Source of the DNA: Heloderma charlesbogerti
Taxonomy: Eukaryota; Chordata; Lepidosauria; Squamata; Helodermatidae
Length of the DNA: 64,000 bases
Assembly: GCA_026122225.1 (NCBI GenBank)
Contig: JANEZZ010001398.1
Location: forward strand, 1 to 64,000
Reading direction: 5' to 3'
The translations under genes and the position numbers were made by a program. Under the pieces are notes generated by a model, which worked only from the letters and a program-made list of their open reading frames with translations, did no database searches and was not told the DNA's origin. Below, in pieces: positions 33,233 through 45,939 of the stretch; position 1 is the first letter of the stretch; every line of letters starts with the position of its first letter.

Positions 33233-34990
33233 TCCAGAGGCTAGTTCCACAGACGTGCCAATGGTGAAGCTGGTAGACCATTATCTCCCTAAAACAGGTG
33301 AAGAGTCTACCAACTTCTCAGATTTTTCTATCACCTTGTCAACAACTTCAGCCATCATCTGCCCCATACTGGTCTCCATCATGGTGTTAATCCATGCTAC
33401 ACATCACTGCAGATCAGGCCACTTCCATGCCTTCTGGGCAACCTCTTTGGACCTGTAGACCACACTTGACACTGTGCCCTACTATGCTTTGGTGACACTA
33501 GTGCACAGAATCCTTAGCACCTGTGACAAAGCCTTTGGCATCTGATATCACCTTTTCCATAGTCTGCCACATGACAGGCAATGCCTCTTATAGCTTGTCA
33601 AGACCGTCGCATGCATAGGTGTTTGCTGAAGCAATCTGAGGTTCATGTTTATCCAGAACAGGATGCGTACCACTTGCCGCTGGCAAAAGGCAGACCGGTT
33701 ACCCTTTTTCTGACACACTGTTGCTCCTATTGGTTGCAAGGCTTGCAGCCTTTTTGCTTCCCTTCAGTAGAATACAGGAGGAGGAGGAGGAACTGCCCCA
33801 CAAAATAACCTCTACTTTCCAAGGCCACCTGTAGTACAAAAGCCCTGAAAGCCACTCTGGAGGCTGGTGAGACACACACACACAGAGAGAGAATGGTGTG
33901 GCATGGGGCATGGAGGGTTGCTTGGGGGAGGGGGGAACTGGTGGCTTGTGTCACTTGTAGGTGCCTCCACTGCAATTTCCACATCTCCCAGAAACCCCAC
34001 CCCATCGCATGCCATATTGAAGAGCCTGCCAAACCCTCAGGAGAGGCTTTTCCAGAGCACAGGAGGCTGTAGCATTAGGAATGTCCCCTTCTCCAGGTTA
34101 CTTTCTGCTTGCACTTCTCAGGATCCAACCCCAGAAGGCTTCCATCATATGCACCCTTACTTGAGAGCAAGCTCTAGGAAGCTCACTGGGTCTGATCTCA
34201 GAATAAATCTGGATAGGACAGGGATGGGAGAATCAGTGAAGCTCCAGCTCGTTGAGGTTTTCCAGTTTCCACATCAAAGCTTGTTTCATCTTGTTCCAGT
34301 TCCTGAATGTGAGCATGTTTGTTATGTTTTTCCAATGTGCTTTTTTCTTCCAGTGTGCATTTGGGTGCACTTTTTTTTTCTTTCTTTTTTTAAGAATGCA
34401 CGCAAACATGTTCTTTCCCCCCACCCTCCACTAACTAAACTGTGAAAACGCATGTTTTCCCCCAAATGCGCATTTTTAAAGTGCACATTTTTCTCTCAGA
34501 CACAGTCTCAAGCTAGAGAACATGCAAGCTTTGTCCCAAATCAATGCACTTGCGTTCTCATTTAGGGTTGTTTTATTTAATTTTATTAAACTGTATTTAA
34601 TGGTAGCTCCATTCTAATCTTGCACTTTAAAAGTTCTCTTAAACCCATTTTGCATTGCATCTTCTCTGATTAATCTACAGAACATTCAAAGCAGCAAATA
34701 AGGATGAATAAGTCTAAAACGTGAAGAGAAGCAGATCATGGAGAGCGACAAAATTCTTCACCGAATGTGAGGAAAGCACGATTAAGTCAAAGTTGACTTT
34801 CAAGACTGAGTGCTAGAAAAGGAAACCATTCAGTTTGCATACATTTTTCCTCCCAAAGGGAGGAAAAAGTGGTGTGCGTCTGTGTGCGTGCGTGCGCATG
34901 TGTGTGTGAAGTCAGACTATTTTTAATGTGTCTAGCAGCTATGCCTTCTTTTCATTTAAACTCTAGAATAGGTGCAGGGCCCCCAGAGTA
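33233..34990. other. Unique sequence with AT-rich repeat-like tail
   Basis: No gene recognised. About 34320-34510 contains GTGCATTTGGGTGCAC, GCGCATTTTTAAAGTGCACA and similar alternating motifs, resembling the AT-rich MITE interior at 1322-1764 and the array at 35148. A GT/GC-rich microsatellite lies at 34872-34908. Confidence 0.4.
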
Positions 34991-35345
34991 AGGATGTGCA
35001 AACCCACCCTATCTGGGTTCTCTGGGCCCCTGCTTGCTGGTCTCTGGACCACTCTTGAGCTCCTCCCGTGCTTGGCAAGTAGCCCGCACTCAGCCCAGCA
35101 GCCTCATCGAGCTTCACAGTCTCCATTTTTAAAAAAATTAAGTAGCTATAGCAAAAATGTGCAAATTTGCACAAGTGCAAAAATGAACATTTTTGCAAAT
35201 GCACATATTTCTGTTTGTACAAAAATGTGTATTTTGCAAAAATGCTTATTTTTGCACATACACAAATATGTGCATTTGCAAAAATGTGCATTTTCGCACA
35301 TACACAAATATGCACATTTTTGCAATTGCCATTTTATTTCTCAGA
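34984..35345. mobile_element. Hairpin array of a second hAT-like MITE family
   Basis: TAAGGATGTGCAAACC at about 34990 looks like a hAT-type left end (TAGGGATGTGCA form). From about 35148 to 35330 the sequence is an array of overlapping inverted GCAAAAATGTGCA and TTTGCACATA units. The right end is not found. The short C/H-rich peptides predicted here are products of the array. Confidence 0.4.
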
Positions 35346-36134
35346 AAATGGCAACCGCAAAGCTCAATGAGACCACCGGGGTGAGTGCAAGCCATTCACT
35401 GAGTGCGGACAGGAGATGAATAGGGTCAAGGGCTCAGTGAGTGGGGCTTGGGGGTTCAGGCAAGGGCAGTTGCATTGGCTTCCTGGATGGAATCAGGCCA
35501 TCTCTACTCTAGATTAAAAATAGAAAAGGCATAGATGTTAGATACACATTTAAAATAATGTCTGTTTGGGGCTTCTGTCATAGTAAAATACAATCTAAAG
35601 GCACCCTTTTGCTTCTCTTGGAAATATATGTTCCCTTCAAGTTCTATAAAAAGCCATGAGAAAACAGAAGTGATCAGATTGCAACAATGGCCCCAGGTCG
35701 GGGGGGGGGCAGTTCTCAGAAATCTACAGAATTTATCTAATAGTGTCCAAATGAAACATTCATTAAGACTTGATGGCATTAATTTTTTATGTAAAAAGTT
35801 CAATAACACCATGAGATTTCTGCCATCAGGTTACCATTTAGTATTTTAATGGAAGTGTTAATTGGATGTCAGACCTGGAAAGAAAAAGAGAGAGAACAAG
35901 TCAGATGAAACACTGAGATGCAGACCTGAGTTTCACAGCTGCTCCTGAGAAATATTTTAAGAAGTGCAAAGAGGGGAAGGGAGGCAGACAATAGGTGTTT
36001 TTTCGGTGTGTGTGGGAGAGAGGGGGTTGTATATGTAGCGAAGTTGACCATCTATATAAGTAAAGGTTCTCACATTTTTTCTTGAAAAGTCTCAAAGGAA
36101 AATGCTACGAGTATATGGACTAAATCCTTTTATG

Positions 36135-36172
<38 letters not shown>

Positions 36173-36177
36173 TATAT

Positions 36178-36213
<36 letters not shown>

Positions 36214-38378
36214 CTTTTGCACATATGCTTCCTGAAACTAGGAGTGGAATATTGGCCAAATATTGTCAAACATCAGTTCAAGTTGGCATCTCTGGTTTCA
36301 GTGGGGCTGTGAATCCACTCTGGCTTTCAGTCAGAAGTGAACCAGCCAGAACTCCAAAGGAGCTATCCAAGGTGCTCAACCTAATTGTGATTCAAACTGT
36401 CAAACATCCCATAAAGTCCAGAGCAGAAGTGACAACCTCCCTATTTGTTTGTATCATTGGGAGTGAGAGCCCTTTGTGCACCATTTCTGACCATGGGTCA
36501 TATAATACCTCTCATTTCAGAGTAGGAACCGACTATACTGTAAATCTTTAGTTCTGCCCTGTCGATTCCTAATTAAGCCTCAAGGCCTTGATTCTCCTAA
36601 TGCAAGGGTGGGGAAACTTTTTTCAGTCGGAAGGCTGAATTGGTTCTGGACAGGAGCCGCCTGCCAGCAGCCTGAACCCAAGCTGCTGACATCTGGCCCC
36701 AATGTGATTGCCCAGACCCCATTCACTTACACATGTACTCGCTCTCTCACTCCTTCACTCACACACACACACACGCACACGCACACACATAACACCCCTC
36801 TCCCACTGCAGTCAGACTTTTAAAAGCCTCCACTGGCACTAAATGTAGCAGGGAGGGGCCATTAGGGGGAGGGGTTGCAAGGAAGGGAGGCAAGTGTTAT
36901 CCCTTCCCTCCCCTGCAGTGACACCCCCCATGCAAATGCCCTCAGGCTGTAATTAGTAGGGCTGTGCACAAATGGCCTCTTGAAATTCTCCATCTCACCT
37001 GTGGGCAGAGAAATTTGGGAGACAATTTCACCAAATTTCTCCAGGGGGGAGGAGAAATTCTCAACTGTTTCTCCCAGGCAGGGCTCCCCATTGGCAGGGC
37101 TTGAAGCACAGCTTTCTTTTTTGATAAGTATTCGGGGGGCGGGGGGAGGGCAGCAACAGCATTACTTGTCTTGGCAGGCTGGCCCCTGTTTTACATCCAC
37201 TGCAATGCAGGTGGGGGCAGTGTTGTGTTTTGCTCCAGAGATGAGGTGGAGTTAGTGCTCTGCCAAAATCTGTCCTCCAACTTCCAGAAAGTTTTCTCCC
37301 CCCCCCCCATGAAAGAGGCATCCATTGTTCTGCCTCATTCAGGATGTTTTATAATTTTTTTGTGGTGTTTTTGAGCTTACCAGGCCAGTCTCCCAGGCTG
37401 CCTGCACATCCTGATCTGAAAAAGCCTCATAGGAGGAATTACCTCATAATGCCTTAAACTAGGATTTAACTGAAGTGTAGGAAGCTGAGGAAGCTACAGG
37501 CTTCCAGAAAGCTGATTGTAACAATGAAAAACAGGACCCTTGCACTCACTCCTTGGCCACCTCCTAAGTAAGGTAAGCCCAAGCAACCCAAACCCAACCC
37601 ATGAGAATTTCTCCAAAATTTCTTCACCATTGGATTTCTTTTTGAAAGCAATTTCTCTTCTATAAAATTGAATGAGAATGGTCAAAAAAGTGAGGGGGGG
37701 GAATTGGCACAACATTAGTAGTTAGGCTTTTTTAAAGCCTCCATTGGCAACCATGGAGACTCTTTTAAAGTCTAAATGAAGCAGGGGAGAAAGGAGGGGA
37801 AATCCCTTATCTCTGATCTCTGACTGGAGATAAGAGCAGGGCTGGATAGGGAACTTCCATGGGCCAGAGTGTCCCTATCTATTCTCTGTAGCTGCAGGCA
37901 TATCCAAACAGGATTGGCAACCATAGGGTTCAGAAAAAAGCATGAAGAAAACACACATAAGTAGTTATCACAAGCTCTAGCTGTGCATTTGGTGCCTGTG
38001 AAGTACCGAACGCACGAAGGGGCTCATGAACACACCAGTTTGTCCTACAGACTCAGCACAGATTAGTGTGATGGCTAGACCTCCCTGGCAATGTGGTGTC
38101 AGTCTGAAAGGGGCCTGTGCATGTACAGGTGCATGCACGTAGGGCCTCATCCACAGGGATGGAAACCCTGGTGGACCTAGTCCTCTGTAGCAGAGTCAGT
38201 ATAAATGTAGCCCCCTGACACTTCTGACATCTACAGGCAGGGCTAGCCAGCAAGTTCATGAGAACCTTCAAGCATTTGGTGTCTACAATACTCACACCGG
38301 CATAGATCCCAAGTGCCCAAGAGTAAGGGCTACCACCACAACATTCAGTGCATTTGCTGTGTGGAAGAGGGATTGTCA
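35346..38378. other. Unique sequence with microsatellites
   Basis: No gene recognised in 3 kb. It includes (TA)n at about 36137-36179 running into (CA)n at 36182-36210, a (CA)n at about 36756-36790, and a G-run at 35700-35709. Possible old hAT-type starts are at 36603 (AGGGTGGGGAAACTTTTTTC) and 36958 (TAGGGCTGTGCACAAATGG), both without identified partners. Confidence 0.45.
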
Positions 38379-38505
38379 CAGGATTTGACATAGTAAAGAC
38401 CTGTGGCCCTCTAGATGTTGGACTACAAGTCCCATAATCCCTGACCATTAGCCATGCTGGCTGATGGGAATTGGGGGTCCAACACTAACAGGATCCCCAT
38501 CCCTG
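38379..38505. mobile_element. Foldback MITE, about 127 bp
   Basis: CCTGTGGCCCTCTAGATGTT on the left half is answered by GGTCCAAC...CCCCATCCCTG on the right. The inner ACTACAAGTCCCATAATCCC pairs with ATGGGAATT. The CATCCCTG end suggests a hAT-type MITE common in reptile genomes. Degenerate relatives are at 45454, 50398 and 59224. Confidence 0.55.
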
Positions 38506-39162
38506 ATCTAGAGTCTTCTAGAAGGCACTCATTTTTGTAGGTAGCACCCTATCCTTTGCTACCTCTCTAACAAATTAATGCTTTAAATATTTCACTATGA
38601 CTTGACTTGACAACACCGATCAATATCATGGCTGGCCTATCATGACTGGCCAACAGAGCCAGTTGGTTGTTGTTTTTTAATGACTGGTCAAACACCATTC
38701 CTATCTCAAACACAGCTCTCTCCATTCCCCATTCATGCTTTATACCAGTATGCACCCTTCTTTATTTCTTCCACTTCTGGGTAGTGAGGTGGGATGAGAG
38801 GTGAAGCAGATGCCCCTTCAGTGCCTTTTCCTCCCGTCCAATGCTCAAAAAAAAGCATGTCTTGGCAGGACCATTGGTGTAAGAAGCCTCCTACCCTTAC
38901 AGCACAATCATATGGACGTCTAGTCAGAATTCAAAGGGACTTACTGCCAGTGTGTATAGGAATGCAGCCCAAACCATGCCAGCTCTTCCAACCTCTGGAT
39001 CATATATCATTACATTGGGGAATCTTTGCTCTAGATAGCTGGAAGGAGCAATAACTGTGACATTCCTAACTGTACAAGAGATCAATGGCCAATTCGCACA
39101 TGCATACAAATCACTTGCTTACTGCAACATCGAGTGAAGTCTTGCATGTATAAATCTACTTG
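38506..39162. other. Unique sequence with one short palindromic repeat
   Basis: A unit of the CACAATCATATGGAC...GTGTATAGGAATGCAGCC type lies at 38901-38970. Nothing else recognised. Confidence 0.4.
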
Positions 39163-40610
39163 TTGTTGTTGTTGTTCAGTCGTTCAGTCGTGTCCGACTC
39201 TTCGTGACCCCATGGACCAGAGCACGCCAGGCCTTCCTGTCCTGCGCTCTCTCCCGGAGCGTGCTCAAGTTCATATTCATTGCATCCGTGATGCTATCTA
39301 GCCATCTCATCCTCTGCCGTCCCCTTCTCCTTTTGCCTTCAGTCTTTCGCAGCATCAGGGTCTTTTCCAGGGAGTTTTCTCTTCGCATTAGGTGGCCAAA
39401 ATATTGGAGCTTCAGCTTCATTATCTGTCCTTCCAATGAGCAGTCAGGGTTGATTTCCTTTAGGATGGACTGATTGGACCTCCTTGCAGTCCAGGGGACT
39501 CGTAAGAGTCTTCTCCAGCACCACAGTTCGAAAGCATCGATTCTTCGGCGCTCAGCCTTCCTTATAGTCCAGCTCTCACAGCCATACATTACTACTGGGA
39601 AAACCAAAGCTTTGATTAGACGGACCTTTGTCGGCAAGGTGATGTCTCTGCTTCTTACTATGCTGTCTAGGTTGGCCATAGCTTTCCTCCCAAGGAGCAA
39701 GCGTCTTTTAATTTCATGGCTACAGTCACCGTCTGCGGTGATCTTGGAGCCCAAGAAAGTAAAATCTGTCACTGCTTCCATTTCTTCCCCTTCTATATGC
39801 CAGGAAGTGATGGGGCCAGATGACATGATCTTCGTTTTTTTAATGTTGAGTTTCAAACCAGCTTTTGCACTCTCCACTTTCACCCTCAACAACAGGCTCT
39901 TTAGATCCTCTTCGCTTTCTGCCATTAGGGTGGTATCGTCTGCATATCGGAGGTTGTTGATAATTCTCCCGGCAATCTTAATTCTGACCTCTGATTCATC
40001 CAACCCGGCATTTCTCATGATGTACTCTGCATATAAGTTAAATAAGCAGGGTGACAATATGCAGCCTTGTCGTACTCCTTTCCCAATTTTGAACCACTCG
40101 GTTGTTCCATGTCTGGTTCTTACTGTTGCTTCTTGACCCTTGTACAGGTTTCTCAGGAGACAGGTAAGGTGGTCTGGTACTCCCATCACTTTAAGAATTT
40201 GCCACAGTTTGTTGTGATCCACACAATCAAAGGCTTTAGCGTAGTCAATGAAGCAGAAATAGATGTTTTTCTGGAATTCTCTTGCTTTCTCCATGATGCA
40301 GCGAATGTTGGTGATTTGATCTCTAGTTCCTCTGCCTCTTCTAAACCCAGCTTGTACTTCTGGTAGTTCTCGGTTCGCAAACTGCTGAAGCCTAGCTTGT
40401 AGGATTTTGAGCATCACCTTGCTGGCATGTGAAATGAGCGCAATTGTGCGGTAGTTTGAACACTCTTTGGCGTTGCCCTTCTTTGGAATTGGAATGTAAA
40501 CTGACCTTTTCCAGTCTTGTGGCCGCTGTTGAGTGTTCCAGATTTGTTGGCATATTGAATACAGATCAAATTCTTCTCAGGCAGAACTATCATTATCACC
40601 TCAGCTGACT
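39163..40610 (-). mobile_element. BovB LINE, 5'-truncated, minus strand
   Basis: The 3' tail, a TTGTTGTTGTTG-type repeat on the plus strand, is at 39162-39176. The element extends leftward in its own sense to about 40610, where homology ends inside ORF2, upstream of the RT core. A second frame at about 40430-40530 carries VYIPIPKKGNAKECSNYRTI, so a frameshift lies near 40415. There is no endonuclease. It is the best preserved BovB in the window. Confidence 0.93.
39176..40417 (-). pseudogene. BovB reverse transcriptase fragment, open for 413 codons
   Basis: One uninterrupted frame carries LPEVQAGFRRGRGTRDQI, FIDYAKAFDCVDH, GVRQGCILSPCLFNLYAEYI, LRYADDTTLM with intact YADD, and the RTE C-terminal block to the natural stop. 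The ATG at the start is internal to the domain. Loss of everything upstream of the RT makes it non-autonomous, but the absence of stops over 1.2 kb indicates a young insertion. Confidence 0.9.
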
Positions 40611-41647
40611 TCAAGCACAGCCCTTTCCAATGTCAGTCCATTGACACATTCAGATGCAAGCCATCAAATAAGAATGCAAGTGACCCTCAAGCAGGTGTGT
40701 CCAGCCCTTATGGTTTATCAAATACCCTTTCTGATATGCACCGAGAGAGCACTTTCCCTCATTGATGTGTGTTTAGCAAAAAGGAAAATATAGATCTTGT
40801 GTTCATCAAATGTAACAGAAGCCTTTAATATTTTCTGGGCAAGGAAGTAAAAAAAAAAAAAAAAGGATTTGGAGAATAGACCGAGATCTATCTGCAACTG
40901 CTATGGTTACTTTTATTATGAGGATACTCTATATAGTTGAGAAAGAGCTACCTTTCCAATTAATGAAGCCTAACTAGGAAAACTGCATACTCCCATAGTA
41001 CACAAATAGATGCTGGATTGAAGGAAGAGCAAATATTTTTGTCCCAGTTGGATTTGCTTTGTTGCTAGGGTTTTATTTTTCAATTTACCCTCAAAGTTTG
41101 TCAATGATGCATTTCGAAATATATATTAATTAACATAGTACACTTTACAGTGTGAATCAGCATAATGCCTCAACTAGCCATATCTGGCATTCCATTCCCA
41201 AACTCACCCTGTTGTGGACACCCCAGAAGGCATCATAACATCTAGTGTAAGACTGATTTGTAACAGTAAATTATTTTCCCCACAACATCTATTGTGAAGA
41301 GAAGCGAAATATCAAAATCAGTCACACAGCATGTAAACATTTTCTTCCTCAGCTATCAAGAATGTCAACAAAGTGTATATTTTTATGGTTCTTAAACAGG
41401 ACAGGGGATAGAACATCTTTTCTGACATGCACTGACAATGCATGTTGAGGGAAGAGAACAAAGTGATCTAAAAGTGACATTCTTCGGGTTTTAGTGTGTT
41501 TCCTAACAACCTAAACCCACCTCAGATAGCCACATCACAGTGGGCTATCAATTTAAAGTCAAAAAATTGGACATGATGTTACATAGCAACAGAAAAACAA
41601 CCCTTCTGTCTCAACTGCAAACTTCACAATGTGTAACAGAGAGTAGT

Positions 41648-41702
<55 letters not shown>

Positions 41703-42150
41703 CAGTTTTTAAAAAATCCATTGGTGAGCCAACGATGCACAAAGTGTGGGAGTTCCATGTCATAGAGAAGCTCTCACATCAAGTCAGGCAGACAATGGAA
41801 CACACTAATGCTGAATATTTCCAAGCGGATGCCATTTGTTGCTTATACAGAAGACAACATAAAGCCTAGTGTAATATTAGAAATGATACTGATAGTGATG
41901 ATGATGCTATAATGCTAATAGCACTTCTTAATTTTAGTTCTGTGTTTACTTCCTGAATGTTCATCCTCATTTCTCAAACTAAAATAAAAATGCTTATCCT
42001 AGTAGGGGTCCCCATAATTGGTTAAAAAGAGATCAGACACTGTGAAAATTCATATTTCACCTGCTTTTTCAGCTTTGGCTGGAAGCAAAATAAAAATCTG
42101 AGCAAATAAATTATAATATTTCAGAATGATTTAAAATATTGCCATGGATC
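40611..42150. other. Unique sequence with compound microsatellite
   Basis: No gene recognised. (GT)n at 41646-41671 runs into (GA)n at 41672-41700. An A-run is at about 40847-40864. Confidence 0.45.
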
Positions 42151-42563
42151 ATTTTATTTTTGTACCATTAGTTTAATATGTTATTTACTTTACATTTCTA
42201 TAACTGATTACAAATGGAAATTCTTTTCTTAAAAAAAATGCTTCAACAAAAATAAATTCAGGAAGCTATAGAGTTCAGGTTATTATAAGTAAGTTCTTGG
42301 CTAATGTGATGACATGCTGGTCTGTGGGTTATGATTAGATTTGTGCTGGATTATATTATTGTTGTACCATTACTTTAATTTATGTTATTTACTTTTCATG
42401 TTTATAACTGATTACAAACGGGAATTATTAAAAAAAAAAAAACCCTTACTTAAACAAAAACAAGTTCAGGGGTGTATAGATTTCAGGAGGCTATTAGAAG
42501 GAAGTTCTTGGCTAATGTGATGACACGCTGGTGTGTGGGATATGATTAGATTTGTACCATCGT
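42151..42563. repeat. Tandem duplication of about 205 bp
   Basis: Two adjacent diverged copies, about 42151-42352 and 42353-42563. Shared anchors are TGTACCATTA, TATAACTGATTACAAA, AGTTCTTGGCTAATGTGATG and TATGATTAGATTTGT, offset by 202-211 bases because of A-run length differences. Confidence 0.8.
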
Positions 42564-44094
42564 GCTGAATCAGAATTACAAATACTACCCAGCACAAAAA
42601 AGGAAACTGAAGGGCCTCAGTACCCCCTCACTGGACTCCTGTGTATGTCAACACTGAAATGTCAGTATTGCAATTTTTGACCCCAGTATCTGGACAGGGA
42701 AGGCAGGGAAGACTCTATGGGTTAGGGCAGGGATGGGCAACATGCAGCCTATGGGGTACATGCGACCCCCACTGCCCCCCCGTGAAGCTCTCACAGAACC
42801 TTTTTTAAAAAGAGGGGGTTAAAAATGTTGAGTCTGTTGTGTGTTTTTACTCCCCCTGCCTTCTTTGGTGGTGCGGCAGTGGCAGGAGTGCCCCCAGACT
42901 GTTTGAAGTGCCCCATGGGCCAGGGCAAGAAGGACCCAATGCTTCTCTTTCTCTGAGGAAAGAAGAGTGAGGCTTGGGCTCTAATGATCTGTAAAAGGGG
43001 GCTCCATTTCACAGGTTCTTTGAAGAACATTAGGAATTGTCATGTGTACTAGCAAGCCCAGCCCTCTTGGACACGGGACAGAGCACCTGCAATTATTTTT
43101 ATTGAATAGTATTTATATGGTAAAATGCTATGGTCTGGTTGTGGTTGATTTGGTGCCAGTGGGAGCTTTCCGCCCACTGTGAATACCAGGTGGGCAGGGT
43201 GGGGGAGATTCCAGTTGGGGTGGGGGCAAAGGGTTGAACACCCCACACACACACACACACACACACCAACCATGATCCTGATATGGCTTCCCCCACCTAT
43301 CTGTTAAAGAAAAATCAACCACATACAGCCAGAGCACGTATCTGCTGTTGCTGGGCCAACTTGAAAGTCCATTTCCTGGTCATGGCTATAGCAGCAATTC
43401 TTTGTTCCTCTACCTATTGGGTATGCAGTTGACACAATTATGGGACTGACACTAAAATCTGAGAGTTAGGATAAATCTCAGTTCTGTAGAACCTCGTTCC
43501 AGCACAAGACTAACCCAAGTCTGGTTAAAAGCAGTCTACCAAAAAGGGCATCTCTCTAGTAATCACCTGCTTTGTTTCATTTGGTGTAGGGCCTCTGAGG
43601 AAGATCTTACAGTTCAGGTACCTACGTAGGTGAAGCAATGTGGCATTGTTATGTTACAGGCAACCTGGTCCCAAGCCGTTTACAGCTTTAAAGGTTCAAA
43701 CCAGCACATTATGTTGGGACTGGAAATGGACCTGGAGCTTTCGAAAGCTGAAGAACTGTTAATTGCCTTAAGAAAAGCAAATACTGCATTCTAAAGAGTA
43801 AAGATATGAAGACAGAAATCAGACTGCAAAGGGATGTAGTCACACAGCTACACACACAGCTTGCACAAATGTCAGGAATCCTCCTAGGTATTCAGACTAT
43901 TTTTTAGACACAATCATTTAGACATGTTCGTTGATGCATTACTACTGAGGTGGTGTAAAACCCAGAACAGGCCAGAACGGTCCCTTTATTAAAAAAAAAA
44001 AAAAAAAACCATGCTAAACACTATGGCATATGTTAGACACCTGAGAACAACATTTTAGGGCAGAAACTACTGAAAAATTATATTATTATTAACG
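42564..44094. other. Unique sequence with possible MITE end
   Basis: GCAGGGATGGGCAACATGCA at about 42727-42746 resembles a hAT-type MITE start, with no partner found. (AC)n is at 43242-43265. No gene recognised. Confidence 0.4.
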
Positions 44095-44535
44095 CCTTAA
44101 TGCCTAGAACACATCCAGAACAGAATGGACTGGCCCGGAACAGTCACTTCCAAATCAACCAAATTAACCAGTCAAACATGATTATATGGGGGTGATATAA
44201 TCAGCTATAAAACCTCCACAAAGCCATGTTCTTGTGCCTGTTTCAGGCAACAGTCTGCACTGTATAATATGGCCTGGAACAAGAACTTCCAAGTCAGACA
44301 AATAAACAAATATCTCCTGTCACACATAACTACATAGGATGGATGCAATAAGCCACAAATCTACAGAAACCATGTTCCAATATCCATTCCAGACAACAGT
44401 CCATATTCTGGAAAATGGCCCAGAAGGGCAACTTCAAAATAAGCCAAATCAACCAAAATAACCTGTCACACATAACTGGATGGGAGTGATGCAATGAGCC
44501 ATGAAACCTCCACAAAAAGAATGTTCCAATAACTG
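44095..44535. repeat. Degenerate tandem repeat, period about 141 bp
   Basis: Three successive units share a core of ACTTCCAA, AACCAAATTAACC, CAYAACTACATAG, GATGCAATAAGCCA, CCTCCACAAA and CATGTTCC. Anchors fall at about 44144, 44285 and 44427. A weaker unit may precede at about 43960. Confidence 0.7.
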
Positions 44536-44636
44536 GACTTACAGTCTAGTGTGTGTGTGTGTTTTACTTTCGCTGGGGATTTGTGCAAATGCGCATTTGT
44601 GAATGAATTACATTCTTGTAGAAAAGATCCAAGTCA

Positions 44637-44832
44637 TAGAACATAGAAAGCTGTCTTATAGTGAGTCAGACCATTGGTCCGCCTAGCCCAGTATTGTCAA
44701 CAACAACTGGCAGCGGCTCTCCAGGGTTACAGGCAGGGGTCCTTCTAGCCCTTCCTGGAGATGCCAGGGACTGAACATTCTGCATGCAAGGCATGCGCTC
44801 TACCACTGAGCTGTGCCCCCTACCACTAAAAC
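44637..44832 (-). mobile_element. tRNA-derived SINE with CR1-like tail, minus strand
   Basis: On the minus strand the head reads CACAGCTCAGTGGTAGAGCG, CATGCCTTGCATGCAGAATG and TTCAGTCCCTGGCATCTCC, giving clear A and B boxes of a tRNA-Ala-like gene. The body is CTGGAGAGCCGCTGCCAGTT and the tail GGACCAATGGTCTGACTCAC. The body and tail identify it as a SINE; it is not a functional tRNA gene. Confidence 0.75.
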
Positions 44833-45939
44833 TTCCATTGGCACAAGTAATCACATGTCATTTGGCCCTCACAATGCAATGCAGATAATCCTGGCACATC
44901 TCTGCACTGGGTGCAATCAGATCATTCAGTCAATCCTGACCTTCACAGAAGTTTGATTGGAAGGAGGCATGTACAAAGCCTCACAGAAGTCTGAAATTGC
45001 TTTATGTATCTCTTTCCAGCACAACTCTGGCAGTTCTCTTAAGTCAATGTCATGTGCCTTGGCACACCGTTTGGGAATGACTGATGGAGAGATCACACAC
45101 ACCCCCCACACACATCATTTGGTTTTCAGGTGGATGTTTATGTCACCCTCATTTGGATTGCTCTTGAAACAGATTGAGAAGCAAGCACTATTTAAATTGC
45201 TTGTCAGTCATGATTAGTGCCAACACTAACCATTCAATTAGCAAACTAACAACATTAGCCTCCCAATGAGATGCTGTAATAAACTATTTAAGCAGCTCCC
45301 CAGGTCTCTCTGTAAACAGGAGGAAATCATTTAGAGTTCCATTGGGTGCCACACAGACACCATTTTTACGGTGGCATTCACAAACACAGACATATGTGTG
45401 TGGTGTATGGGAACACTTGGCCCAAATTAGGCCAAAGACCTTAATGCGTATATCAGGCATTATATACCTGTGGTCCTCCAGGTGTTTTGGGGCTCCAGTT
45501 TCCATCAGCTCCAGACAGCATGAACAAGGGAGAGCTGGAGCCCAAGAACATCAGAGGGCCACATGTTCTCCACCTCTGGCTTACCACATTAGCCACACCT
45601 GAGTGGCAAGGTACTTCCTTAATCTTAAAAAAAAAAAATCAGTGTTCTATGAGTTGTATACAATGTTAGCCCTACTTAAAGTAGACCCATTAAAATGAAT
45701 GGAACTTAGATTAGACTAGCATTAGATTAGACAACCCTCTGTCTCTGCCATTTCTTCTCACCCCAGTTCTGCAAGTTCCATACCAACCCACTCTCTGGCT
45801 CTTGAAAGATAAAGCTGAAATGAATTGGGACGTAAGTTAGACTAATGCTGGATACAATCCATTGGATACAAACTAGTGTATTGTGAGGAAGAGACTGATT
45901 GGCTCCATCCACCACATCTCATTTCTTCACTGTACTTTG
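44833..45939. other. Unique sequence with small foldback repeats
   Basis: 45454-45578 is a degenerate copy of the foldback MITE seen at 38379 (ACCTGTGGTCCTCCAGGTGT against AGAGGGCCACATGTTCTCC). 45655-45712 holds half a short palindromic repeat unit. No gene recognised. Confidence 0.45.

Noticed and set aside
35167..35384. Cysteine- and histidine-rich peptide suggestive of a small zinc-binding protein
   Set aside because: The codons come from an array of TTTGCACA inverted repeats, all frames look similar, and the spacing does not fit a zinc-finger motif.
44666..44832. tRNA gene on the minus strand
   Set aside because: A and B boxes are present, but the sequence lacks a full cloverleaf 3' half and continues into a known-style SINE body with a CR1-like tail.
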